A stretch of 19,157 nucleotides of DNA from positions 1 through 19,157 of the forward strand of contig VAZU01000163.1 of assembly GCA_005884745.1 (NCBI GenBank), in the 5' to 3' direction. This DNA is from Alphaproteobacteria bacterium (GTDB lineage Bacteria > Pseudomonadota > Alphaproteobacteria > Rhizobiales > Xanthobacteraceae). Positions 6,904 to 13,012 of this stretch are shown here, piece after piece; position 1 is the stretch's first letter, and every line of letters starts with the position of its first letter. The position numbers and the translations under genes were made by a program. The notes beneath the pieces are model-generated. The model had not been told where the DNA came from. It saw only the letters and a program-made list of their open reading frames with translations, and did not search any database.

Positions 6904-7657
6904 TGCAACGCTGTTCCACACGATCGAACTCCAACATCCATGCTCCGAGCGGACCGCGACGGTTGCGGGTGAGGCGGACGCAAAACCGCGGCGGACCGGG
7001 ACCGCACGCCATCGGGATTGCGCCGGAGGGCGGGCGAGATGGCGCCGCGCCGACGAGGAAGCGCGTCGCCGCCGCGGAGGGCTCGTTCGCCGGCGCGCTG
7101 CGCAGCAGCAGCGCGAGGGCGCGGCCGCGGCCGGCCGCGAACGAGAGCCGGCGCGTTGCGAGAAAATCGATGCCGGTGCGGATCTCGCCGATGACGGCGC
7201 CGGGGCCGCCGGGACCGCCGGGACCGCCGGCGCCGGCCAGCGCCTCCTCCATGGCCCACAGCACGTCGCGGGATTTCGCTGCCCTAACCGCGATCAGCCG
7301 CTCGGGGGCAAGGCCGAGATCCTCGAGCCCCGCCCCATAGGGCGCGCCGTTCTCGGCGAGCGCCATGTCCTCGGCGATCCACACCACGGGGCCTCGATTG
7401 CGGGCGGCGAGGATCAGCGCAAAGCCGGTCGCGGCGGGGATTTCCGCCTCGCGGGCCGCGGCGATCTCGTGGAGCGCGCCGGTTGCAAGCCCCCCGCCGA
7501 GCGCCGCATCGAGGGAGGGAATGCCGAACGCAAGGGCGCTTTTGTCGGCAGTTATTTGGGGAAATTCGAGCGCCAGCGCCCGGCGCAAGTTTGCGAGCAC
7601 GCCATGCGGGGCGGGCGAGGCGGGCAAGGCAAGTTCTCGATCCGGCAATCCGAGCAT
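6725..7657 (-). CDS. imuA: ImuA, RecA-like mutasome accessory protein
   Basis: ImuA is a RecA/SulA-like protein that works with ImuB and DnaE2 in damage-induced mutagenesis. The start is the ATG at 7657, with GGGGA nine bases upstream. Recognised parts are LAFGIPSLDAALGGGLATGALHE, a degenerate nucleotide-binding region, GPVVWIAEDMALAENGAPYGAG with GLAPERLIAV, IGEIRTGIDFLATRRLSFAA, and the C-terminal VRLTRNRRGPLGAWMLEFD. A run of Gly-Gly-Pro units (AGAGGPGGPGGPGA) is coded by a 9-bp tandem repeat. Native sequence seems to end near DRPRQA; the last 39 residues or so are coded by the palindrome at 6655-6842. It is the first gene of the minus-strand operon, behind a LexA box at 7710-7724. Confidence 0.88.
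   Translation of the reverse strand: MLGLPDRELALPASPAPHGVLANLRRALALEFPQITADKSALAFGIPSLDAALGGGLATGALHEIAAAREAEIPAATGFALILAARNRGPVVWIAEDMALAENGAPYGAGLEDLGLAPERLIAVRAAKSRDVLWAMEEALAGAGGPGGPGGPGAVIGEIRTGIDFLATRRLSFAAGRGRALALLLRSAPANEPSAAATRFLVGAAPSRPPSGAIPMACGPGPPRFCVRLTRNRRGPLGAWMLEFDRVEQRCNAPADREPVAETALDRPRQALTLPPNSGVPGFGNHESVDIGNIRCRPRGRVAAEGGGVG
7201..7232. repeat. 9-bp tandem repeat coding Gly-Gly-Pro in imuA
   Basis: About three and a half copies of a CCGCCGGGA-type 9-mer (one copy has G for A). In the imuA frame it reads as consecutive GGP units inserted before AVIGEIRTG. A short GC-rich coding microsatellite of this kind can change copy number without breaking the frame. Confidence 0.6.
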
Positions 7658-7709
7658 GGGCGACGATCCCCGTGCGGGCTTTTTTTGGAAAACCCGCCAG
7701 CGTGACTAT

Positions 7710-7724
7710 GTTCATGGTTTGTTC
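7710..7724 (-). promoter_or_regulatory. LexA (SOS) box for imuA-imuB-dnaE2
   Basis: The plus strand reads GTTCATGGTTTGTTC, a perfect match to the alphaproteobacterial LexA operator GTTC-N7-GTTC. It lies 52 bp upstream of the imuA start. This is where LexA would repress the mutasome operon, as known for imuAB-dnaE2 cassettes in Caulobacter and rhizobia. A possible -35 (TTGACC, minus strand, 7749-7744) lies just upstream, but no convincing -10 was found. Confidence 0.85.
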
Positions 7725-7828
7725 CTATTGATTCCCGGTAGTGGGTCAATTTGCAAGCCTTATTTTGCAGAACGGGGGTGGCCCTTTGGGCTAGTGTACC
7801 CGTCACGGGGGCGGATGGAGACTTTGTC

Positions 7829-8052
7829 ATGCGCGCTGCAATTCTTGCGTCGGGAATCATCCTAGGATTGGCTTCGGCCTCAACGGCCATGCCACTCTGG
7901 CGTTCCTGCCCACCTCACCGAACACCCTCCAAGCTCACGGATGCCATCACTACTACGCTCACGACATGAGCGGCTGGCACCGGCATGACAAGGAATGCCG
8001 GACCCTTCGGGGGACAGTCGGTCGCAAGAGCCGAAACCCGGCGAAAAGCTAG
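7829..8052 (+). pseudogene. Small secreted His-rich protein, apparent frameshift
   Basis: ATG at 7829 follows GGATGGAGA at good spacing and begins a signal peptide, MRAAILASGIILGLASASTA. In this frame the protein stops at 7967-7969 after unconvincing sequence. In a neighbouring frame, from about 7915, the translation is NTLQAHGCHHYYAHDMSGWH, then RHDKECRTLRG and a KSRNPAKS end, with a stop at 8050-8052. That Cys/His/Trp-rich tail looks like the C-terminus of small exported proteins of unknown function in this bacterial group. A frame change between about 7900 and 7930 would join the two halves into a protein of about 74 residues. The function is not known. Confidence 0.55.
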
Positions 8053-8059
8053 AATCAGA

Positions 8060-8197
8060 TCAGGCAACCAACTTGCCAGACTCTTCCCAGGCTTCCAGCA
8101 TCTCGACCAGATCGGTCATTTCCCAAAGCCGCTTGGCGACGCCGGCGGCCATCGCGGGCGTGACCTTCAAGGTCTGATGGATGCCGCTTGGGCCGAT
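8060..8197 (-). pseudogene. Remnant of a transposase C-terminus (IS1-like)
   Basis: The minus strand reads IHQTLKVTPAMAAGVAKRLW then EMTDLVEMLEAWEESGKLVA and a stop at 8062-8060. The pattern of His-(Lys/Gln)-Thr-Leu followed by (V/T)TPAMAAGV and a Trp-containing helix is typical of the last 40 residues of IS1-like transposases. An in-frame TAA lies just upstream of the fragment, so no start exists. It abuts the stop codon of the 65-residue gene on the same strand. No terminal inverted repeats were seen. Confidence 0.55.
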
Positions 8198-8394
8198 CAG
8201 TCGTTAGGGTAGCCCTTTCCCCGGAGCCAAGCCGTGGCGCCTTCGCCGGTGATCCATTCCCTGGCTTCGGCTTCGGTTTTAAAGCCCTTGATGTGCTCCG
8301 GGTGGCCGCTCGGCCAAGTGGCCACTACGTGCCATTCGTCCCCCGCCCTCACAGGCTGAGGATTGATCGTGATCCTTTGGTGAGGTTCGGCCAT
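8197..8394 (-). CDS. Small conserved protein of unknown function (65 aa)
   Basis: The frame is longer upstream, but the ATG at 8394 (MAEPHQRITINPQPVRAGDE) is the natural start. The sequence then runs WHVVATWPSGHPEHIKGFKT with EAEAREWITGEGATAWLRGK and ends near GYPND. The alternation of strand and helix and the EAREWI segment resemble small proteins common in Bradyrhizobium relatives that carry no assigned role. No signal peptide, membrane segment or metal motif is seen, and the ribosome-binding site is weak. It is divergent from the acetyltransferase gene. Confidence 0.6.
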   Translation of the reverse strand: MAEPHQRITINPQPVRAGDEWHVVATWPSGHPEHIKGFKTEAEAREWITGEGATAWLRGKGYPND

Positions 8395-8540
8395 GCTCGG
8401 CAGTATGCGCCTGGGCCGTCCCGAAAACCACCGAGTCGAGCCCTGCTTTATTCGAAATGGTCCCACCTGATTCGCAAACCTTCCTCTCGCGTCGAGGGGT
8501 GAGGTTGGGTTACCAAAGGCTTGGCACATCGGAACAGTTC

Positions 8541-8981
8541 ATGGCTCCAACAACGGATACGGCGGGAATGCTGACGCTTCGCCCCGCGCAGGCCGCAGAT
8601 GAAGCCGCCGTGGTCGCGCTGTGGCAGGCATGCGAGCTGGTGGTCAGCCACAACGATCCCGCCGCCGACTTCCGCCTCGCACGCGGGCGAAGCAACTCGG
8701 ATGTTCTGATTGCCGTTGATCCGCAGGACGTCGTCGTCGGCGCCGTCATGGTCGGCCACGATGGGCACCGCGGCTGGATCTATTATCTCGCAGCCGATCC
8801 GCGCCGACGCCGCCAAGGCATCGGCAGGAAACTCGTCGAAGCCGCTGAACTCTGGTTGGAGGCCCGCGGCATCCCCAAGCTCCAGCTCATGATCCGCGAA
8901 AGCAACACCCCGGTCGTGAGCTTCTACGAACGCCTCGGCTTCGAAATCGCCCCGAGAATCATCATGCAGAAATGGCTGTAA
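8541..8981 (+). CDS. GNAT family N-acetyltransferase, YpeA-like
   Basis: An acetyl-CoA-dependent GNAT acetyltransferase of about 146 residues, similar in layout to YpeA. It shows AADEAAVVALWQACELV at the N-terminus, the NDPAADFRLARGRSNSDVLI segment, VVGAVMVGHDGHRGWIYYLA, the acetyl-CoA loop RRRRQGIGRKLVE (R-x-x-G-x-G/A type), and the closing ESNTPVVSFYERLGFE. ATG at 8541 has GGAA upstream. The frame is open further upstream (8457) but that stretch does not look native; a start at the internal ATG at 8568 is possible. The substrate is unknown. It is followed after 49 bp by the methyltransferase gene. Confidence 0.85.
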   Translation: MAPTTDTAGMLTLRPAQAADEAAVVALWQACELVVSHNDPAADFRLARGRSNSDVLIAVDPQDVVVGAVMVGHDGHRGWIYYLAADPRRRRQGIGRKLVEAAELWLEARGIPKLQLMIRESNTPVVSFYERLGFEIAPRIIMQKWL

Positions 8982-9030
8982 GCTGCGTACTCGGATCATC
9001 GTTTCACCAGCTCCAGGGACGAACACTTCG

Positions 9031-9986
9031 ATGATGACCGATCATCTCATCCACGGCGACGCCGCCGAGGTGATGGCAAAATTTCCGGCCGGCAGCGTCG
9101 ACCTCATCGTGACCTCGCCGCCGTACTGGACCGCGGTCGAATACGACGACCGGGCGAGGCCGTGGCCGAGCTATGAGGCCTATCTCGACGACCTGCAGCG
9201 GGTGTGGAGCGAATGCGCGCGGGTGCTGCGCCCCAACGGCAAGCTCTGCATCAACGCGCCGCTCCTGCCGATCCCGAAGAAGCTCATCCACCAGCACACG
9301 CGGCACTTGAAGAACATCGCCGCCGACATGGAGCAAGAAATCCTGCGCAACACCGAGCTTGCGCGCTACGGCCTGTTCGTGTGGCAGAAGCAGACCTCGA
9401 AGATGATGTTCGGCAGCTATCCGTTTCCGGGCAACATTCTCGAGAACAACACCGTCGAGTTCATCCACGTCTATGTGAAGCCGGGCGCGCCGCCGAAATT
9501 TCCCCGCCGCGTCAAGGCCGCCAACCGCTTGTCGCGCACCGAATGGCTCGATCTCACCCAGCAGGTCTGGTTCATGTACCCGCAAAGCTGCCGGCCCGGT
9601 TGATCCGGCTCTACAGCTTCGGCGCCTGCGAAACCTTTGCCGGCGAGATCGTGCTCGACCCGTTCGCCGGCACCGGCACCACCTGCGTCGCCGCCAAGCG
9701 CATGGGCCGCCGCTACGTCGGCATCGACGTCAATCAGAACTATTTGCGGATCGCCGCGGCGCGCCTGCGCGCGGCGCGGGAAAAGGAAATGCTGCTGCTG
9801 GTCGGCCGGCCGAAATACCCCGGCAAACAGCGGCTCCACGCGATGGCCGCCCGGGAGGCCCGCACCAACGGCAAGGCCGCCGCGAACAAGCACAAGAAAG
9901 CGACCTACGGCCGCAAGGCCCAGGGAACCGTCGTTCCGGGGCGCGCCGAAGGCGCGAGCCCGGAATCCATGAATGCGGACCGGTGA
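9031..9986 (+). pseudogene. Beta-class DNA methyltransferase (N4-C or N6-A), frameshifted
   Basis: The 5' part (9031 to about 9580) carries the catalytic motif TSPPYW (residues 28-33) and the segment QVWFMYP. The 3' part, in another frame from about 9582, reads AKLPARLIRLYSFGACETFA then GEIVLDPFAGTGTTCVAAKR and GRRYVGIDVNQNYLRIAAAR, the SAM-binding motif and its neighbour. Catalytic motif first and SAM motif last makes this beta-class. Between MYP and KLPARLI the family normally has about 14 more residues, of the type EDVK..GHPAPFP; these are missing as well as the frame. The first frame stops at 9603. The last 20 or so codons (GTVVPGRAEGASPESMNADR) are coded by the adjacent palindromic repeat. 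No restriction enzyme gene is nearby. The modified base and target cannot be read from the sequence. Confidence 0.85.
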
Positions 9987-10049
9987 AATACGCGCGCACC
10001 GGGTTCATGGATCCCGGGTTCCCTCGCTGCGCTCGGGCCCCGGGATGAC
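9929..10049. repeat. Palindromic intergenic repeat, family 1
   Basis: About 120 bp with ends CGTCGTTCCGGGGCGC and the complement of CGTCATCCCGGGGCCC, internal arms around CCATGAAT...TTCATGGAT, and a central CGGACCGGTG/GCACCGGGTT region. It is related to the repeat at 1158-1297 by its ends and its CATGG core. It lies between two converging genes and supplies the stop codon of the methyltransferase frame. Confidence 0.75.
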
Positions 10050-10053
10050 TTCG

Positions 10054-11370
10054 TCACTTCTCGCCGGCGATGTGGCGCTTGCGGATTTTTCGCACGATCC
10101 ACCAGATGATCCCGACCGCGAACGGCACGAACGCGGCCGTGGCGTAGCTCGGATTGATCGGCACGCCGGCTTCGAAGCCGGCCTTGGCCATGTAGCCGAA
10201 CAGGCCGACCACGTAATAGCTGATGGCCACGACCGAGAGGCCTTCGACGGTCGCCTGCAGGCGCAGCTGCAGGCGCGTGCGCTCGTTCATGGATTGCAGC
10301 AGGTTGCGGTTCTGCTGCTCGAGCTCGACGTCGACCCGGGTGCGCAGCAGGTTGGCGGTGCGCGCCAGCTTGGTCGAGAGATTGGCCTGCCGCTCCTCGA
10401 GCGTGACGCAGGTGCGCATCGCCGGCGCCATGCGCCGGGCCAGGAACGACGACCAGGTCGGAAATCCCTTGACCGGCCGCTCGCCGAGAGTCTGCAGCCG
10501 CAGCTGCACGATCTCGTTGTAGGCGCGGCTCGCGCCGAACCGGAACAGCGACGCCGCCGCGCCCGCCTCGAGCTCGGCCGCGAGCGCGGTGAGCTCGTCG
10601 AGCAGCTTGTGGTTGGCGGTCAGCCCTTCGGTGCTGCGCATCTGCTCGGTGACCTCGCCGAGACGGCGCTCGATGCGGTTGATAGAGGGCGCGAGCCGCT
10701 GCGCTTCGGGCAGTCCGAGCAAGGCCAGCGTACGGTAGGTCTCGAGCTCGAGCACGCGCTGCACCACTGCGCCGGCGCGCTCCGGATCGAGCCCGCGGTC
10801 GAGCACCAGGATGCGGATGAAGCCGGTCGGATCGCATTGGAAATCGCTGGCCATCAGCGCGGTGCCGTCGGCGACCTCGGCCATCGCCAGGCTCGAGCGC
10901 TCGAACACGCGCTCCGGCGCGAGCTTGTCATTGCCGTTGGCGAGCAGATGCAGATCGAGCGCGACCAGCAGCGGCCCCGGCTGCGGCACCAGGCCCATCG
11001 GGGCGGCGAGCGCGCTCGCGGCGGGATGGAACGGCGCCGTGCCGGGGTCGAGCCGTTCGGACGCGAGCTCCCAGGTGTAGGTCGTGAACTCCGAATGCTG
11101 CTCCCAGCGCAGCACGCTGCCGCTGAACGGGAGCCGATGGTGCTTGTCGCCGGGCTTGGGCGCCACGAGGCCGCGCCGGATGCAGAAATCGACCAGCGCC
11201 GCGCGATCGGCCTCGCCGCGCTCGCCCGCGGTGTCGAAGGCGAAATGCAGCACGCGGTGCGGGATCTCGATCGGCGTGAACGGCCGAGCGTGGACTTCGC
11301 CGATCACGGCCGCGCGCAGCCGGTGCGGCTCGAGCCGCTTGCCTTCTCCGATCATCACCTCGGCGCTCAT
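10054..11370 (-). CDS. DUF3422 family membrane protein
   Basis: An intact protein of about 438 residues recognised as DUF3422. It begins near RLEPHRLRAAVIGEVHARPF, has the KHHRLPFSGSVLRWEQHSEF segment typical of the family, a middle region with coiled-coil-like helices (INRIERRLGEVTEQMRSTEG), and two C-terminal membrane segments (SVVAISYYVVGLFGYMAKA and ATAAFVPFAVGIIWWIV) followed by a basic end. The start is ATG at 11370 with GGGG a few bases upstream; the frame extends to 11445, but the extra residues look non-native. The family is inner-membrane and of unknown function. The gene is divergent from cynS and shares its 239-bp upstream region. Confidence 0.88.
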   Translation of the reverse strand: MSAEVMIGEGKRLEPHRLRAAVIGEVHARPFTPIEIPHRVLHFAFDTAGERGEADRAALVDFCIRRGLVAPKPGDKHHRLPFSGSVLRWEQHSEFTTYTWELASERLDPGTAPFHPAASALAAPMGLVPQPGPLLVALDLHLLANGNDKLAPERVFERSSLAMAEVADGTALMASDFQCDPTGFIRILVLDRGLDPERAGAVVQRVLELETYRTLALLGLPEAQRLAPSINRIERRLGEVTEQMRSTEGLTANHKLLDELTALAAELEAGAAASLFRFGASRAYNEIVQLRLQTLGERPVKGFPTWSSFLARRMAPAMRTCVTLEERQANLSTKLARTANLLRTRVDVELEQQNRNLLQSMNERTRLQLRLQATVEGLSVVAISYYVVGLFGYMAKAGFEAGVPINPSYATAAFVPFAVGIIWWIVRKIRKRHIAGEK

Positions 11371-11439
11371 GGCGAACCCCGTGGCATGCGCAGGTTGCTT
11401 TGACAAGATCGCGGCTCGGACGGAACTTGCGCACCTGCT

Positions 11440-11469
11440 GAGCAAAAATTGAGCAAATGCCCGAGCAAA
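11440..11469. repeat. Three GAGCAAA repeats at helical spacing upstream of cynS
   Basis: GAGCAAA occurs at 11440, 11451 and 11463, that is, at 11- and 12-bp steps, all in one orientation. The group is centred about 115 bp before the transcription start predicted from the sigma-54 promoter, a usual distance for an activator site. It does not match the NtrC palindrome. Role unknown. Confidence 0.35.
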
Positions 11470-11542
11470 GGGCGAGGCCGGCTGTGTTCGGCATCGAGTG
11501 CTGACGGAATCCCTGCAAATGCGCCCGGAATTGCCGATCCGG

Positions 11543-11559
11543 CTGGCATGCCGGTTGCG
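11543..11559 (+). promoter_or_regulatory. Sigma-54 (-24/-12) promoter of cynS
   Basis: The sequence CTGGCATGCCGGTTGCG fits the RpoN consensus YTGGCACG-N4-TTGCW with one mismatch in each half and the required GG-N10-GC spacing. The predicted transcription start is near 11570, giving a leader of about 40 bases before the cynS ATG. This points to activation by an enhancer-binding protein, plausibly linked to nitrogen status, since cyanase releases ammonia. Confidence 0.7.
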
Positions 11560-11609
11560 AGGGTGCGGCGATCGTTCGCGCCCATAATCTGGAACAGAAG
11601 GAGACGACC

Positions 11610-12098
11610 ATGCAACGCGCGGAGCTGACCGAAAAGATCCTCGACATCAAGCGCGAGAAGGGCTGGAGCTGGAAATACATTTGCGGTGAGATCGGCGGCT
11701 TCTCCCCGATGCTGATCACCGCGGCGCTGCTCGGCCAGATGAAACTGACGAAGCCGCAGGCGCAATCGGCTGCGAAGCTGTTCGGCTTGAGCAAGGCCGA
11801 GGCGGCGATGCTCAACGAAGTGCCGTACCGCGGTTCGCTGCCGAGCGCCGTGCCGACCGACCCGCTGATCTACCGCTTCTACGAACTGGTGATGGTGTAC
11901 GGCACCACCTGGAAGGAGTTGATCCAGGAGGAGTTCGGCGACGGCATCATGTCGGCGATCGATTTCGACATCGCGCTCGAGCGCCTGCCGAATCCCAAGG
12001 GTGATCGCGTCAAGATCACCATGTCGGGCAAGTTCCTGCCGTACAAATATTACGGCAACACCGGCAACATCCCGGAGTACGGCTACAAGGAAGAATAA
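11610..12098 (+). CDS. cynS: Cyanate hydratase (cyanase)
   Basis: Cyanase turns cyanate and bicarbonate into carbon dioxide and carbamate, which falls apart to ammonia and carbon dioxide. It both detoxifies cyanate and supplies nitrogen. The 162-residue length is close to the usual 150-160. The catalytic triad of the decameric enzyme is present: Arg89 and Glu92 in LIYRFYELVMVYGTTWKEL, and Ser115 in GDGIMSAIDFDI. The N-terminal helix-turn-helix-like domain (TEKILDIKREKGWSWKYI) and the C-terminal KFLPYKYYG are also typical. ATG at 11610 has AAGGAG at 11598-11603. It is alone in its transcript, as far as seen: no cynT carbonic anhydrase or transporter is adjacent, and lutA follows 92 bp later with its own ribosome-binding site. 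Confidence 0.96.
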   Translation: MQRAELTEKILDIKREKGWSWKYICGEIGGFSPMLITAALLGQMKLTKPQAQSAAKLFGLSKAEAAMLNEVPYRGSLPSAVPTDPLIYRFYELVMVYGTTWKELIQEEFGDGIMSAIDFDIALERLPNPKGDRVKITMSGKFLPYKYYGNTGNIPEYGYKEE

Positions 12099-12190
12099 GC
12101 GGCCGGACGCGGCCTTGCGCGGCCTCATCCTTTCCGCCAATGTCGCCGTGAGCGCGCGCACGGCAATGAAGCGCGGGCGAGGAGGACTGC

Positions 12191-13012
12191 ATGGCGGACG
12201 CTGCGTCCGCGGACACGTCGACGCATTCCACGTCGGCGCGAAGGCGCGTCGGTCTGCTCGTGACCTGCCTCGTCGATCTGATGCGGCCTTCGGTCGGGTT
12301 CGCGGCGGCAAAGCTGCTCGAAGACGCCGGCTGCAGCGTGGGAGTTCCGCGCCAGGCCTGTTGCGGGCAGCCCGCCTACAACTCCGGCGACCGCAAGACG
12401 ACGCGGGAGATCGCCGCGCAGGTGATCGAGGCCTTCGCGCCCTATGATTACGTGGTGGTGCCCTCGGGTTCGTGCGCCGGCATGCTCAAGGTGCATTACC
12501 CGCGGCTGTTCCGCAACGATCCCAACTGGCTGCCGAAGGCGGAAGCGTTTGCGGCGAAGACGTTCGAGCTCGTCTCGTTCCTGGTCGACGTGCTCGGCGT
12601 GACGGGCGTTGCGGCGAGCTACGAGGGTAGCGTCACCTATCACGACGCCTGCTCGGGATTGCGCGAGCTCGGCGTCAAGGCGCAGCCGCGCAAGCTCTTG
12701 GCGACGATCGACGGGCTGCGGCTCGAGGAGATGCGCGAGGCGGATGTCTGCTGCGGGTTCGGCGGGACCTTCTGCGTCAAATATCCGGCGATCTCCAACG
12801 TGATCGTCGGCAAGAAAACGGAAAACATCGCGGCGACGGGGGCCGACGTGCTGCTCGCCGGCGATCTCGGTTGCCTGATGAACATGGCGGGGAAATTGCA
12901 GCGCGAGGGCAGGAAGATCGCCGCGCGTCACGTCGCCGAGGTGCTCGCCGGCATGACCGAAGTTCCGCCGATCGGCGAGAGCCGCGCGCGCCGGGCGCAG
13001 GCCGAGCCATGA
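12191..13012 (+). CDS. lutA: LutA, Fe-S subunit of L-lactate oxidation (CCG domains)
   Basis: LutA (YkgE) belongs to the CCG-domain family (GlcF/HdrB-like) and works with LutB and LutC to oxidise L-lactate to pyruvate. Two cysteine-rich modules are visible: Cys26 (LLVTCLVDLMRPS) with PRQACCGQPAYNSGD (Cys57-Cys58) and GSCAG (Cys95), then HDACSGLREL (Cys154) with DVCCGFGGTFCVKYP (Cys187-Cys188). The start is ATG at 12191 with GAGGAGG upstream. The length of about 273 residues is slightly above the usual 240-250 because of a Ser/Thr/Ala-rich N-terminal extension and a basic C-terminal tail. The stop overlaps the lutB start as ATGA, so the two are translationally coupled. Confidence 0.92.
   Translation: MADAASADTSTHSTSARRRVGLLVTCLVDLMRPSVGFAAAKLLEDAGCSVGVPRQACCGQPAYNSGDRKTTREIAAQVIEAFAPYDYVVVPSGSCAGMLKVHYPRLFRNDPNWLPKAEAFAAKTFELVSFLVDVLGVTGVAASYEGSVTYHDACSGLRELGVKAQPRKLLATIDGLRLEEMREADVCCGFGGTFCVKYPAISNVIVGKKTENIAATGADVLLAGDLGCLMNMAGKLQREGRKIAARHVAEVLAGMTEVPPIGESRARRAQAEP

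Noticed and set aside
7674..7697. GCGGG...CCCGC hairpin with a T run in the imuA leader, considered as a terminator or attenuator
   Set aside because: The T run lies in the loop and not after the stem, and the element sits before imuA rather than after a gene. It is too weak to call.
9031..9986. Restriction-modification or phage-defence system
   Set aside because: Only a methyltransferase is present; the neighbours are an acetyltransferase and DUF3422. No endonuclease or defence gene is seen.
12099..12190. Terminator after cynS
   Set aside because: GC-rich inverted sequence (GGCCGGACGCGGCC) is present but no T run follows.
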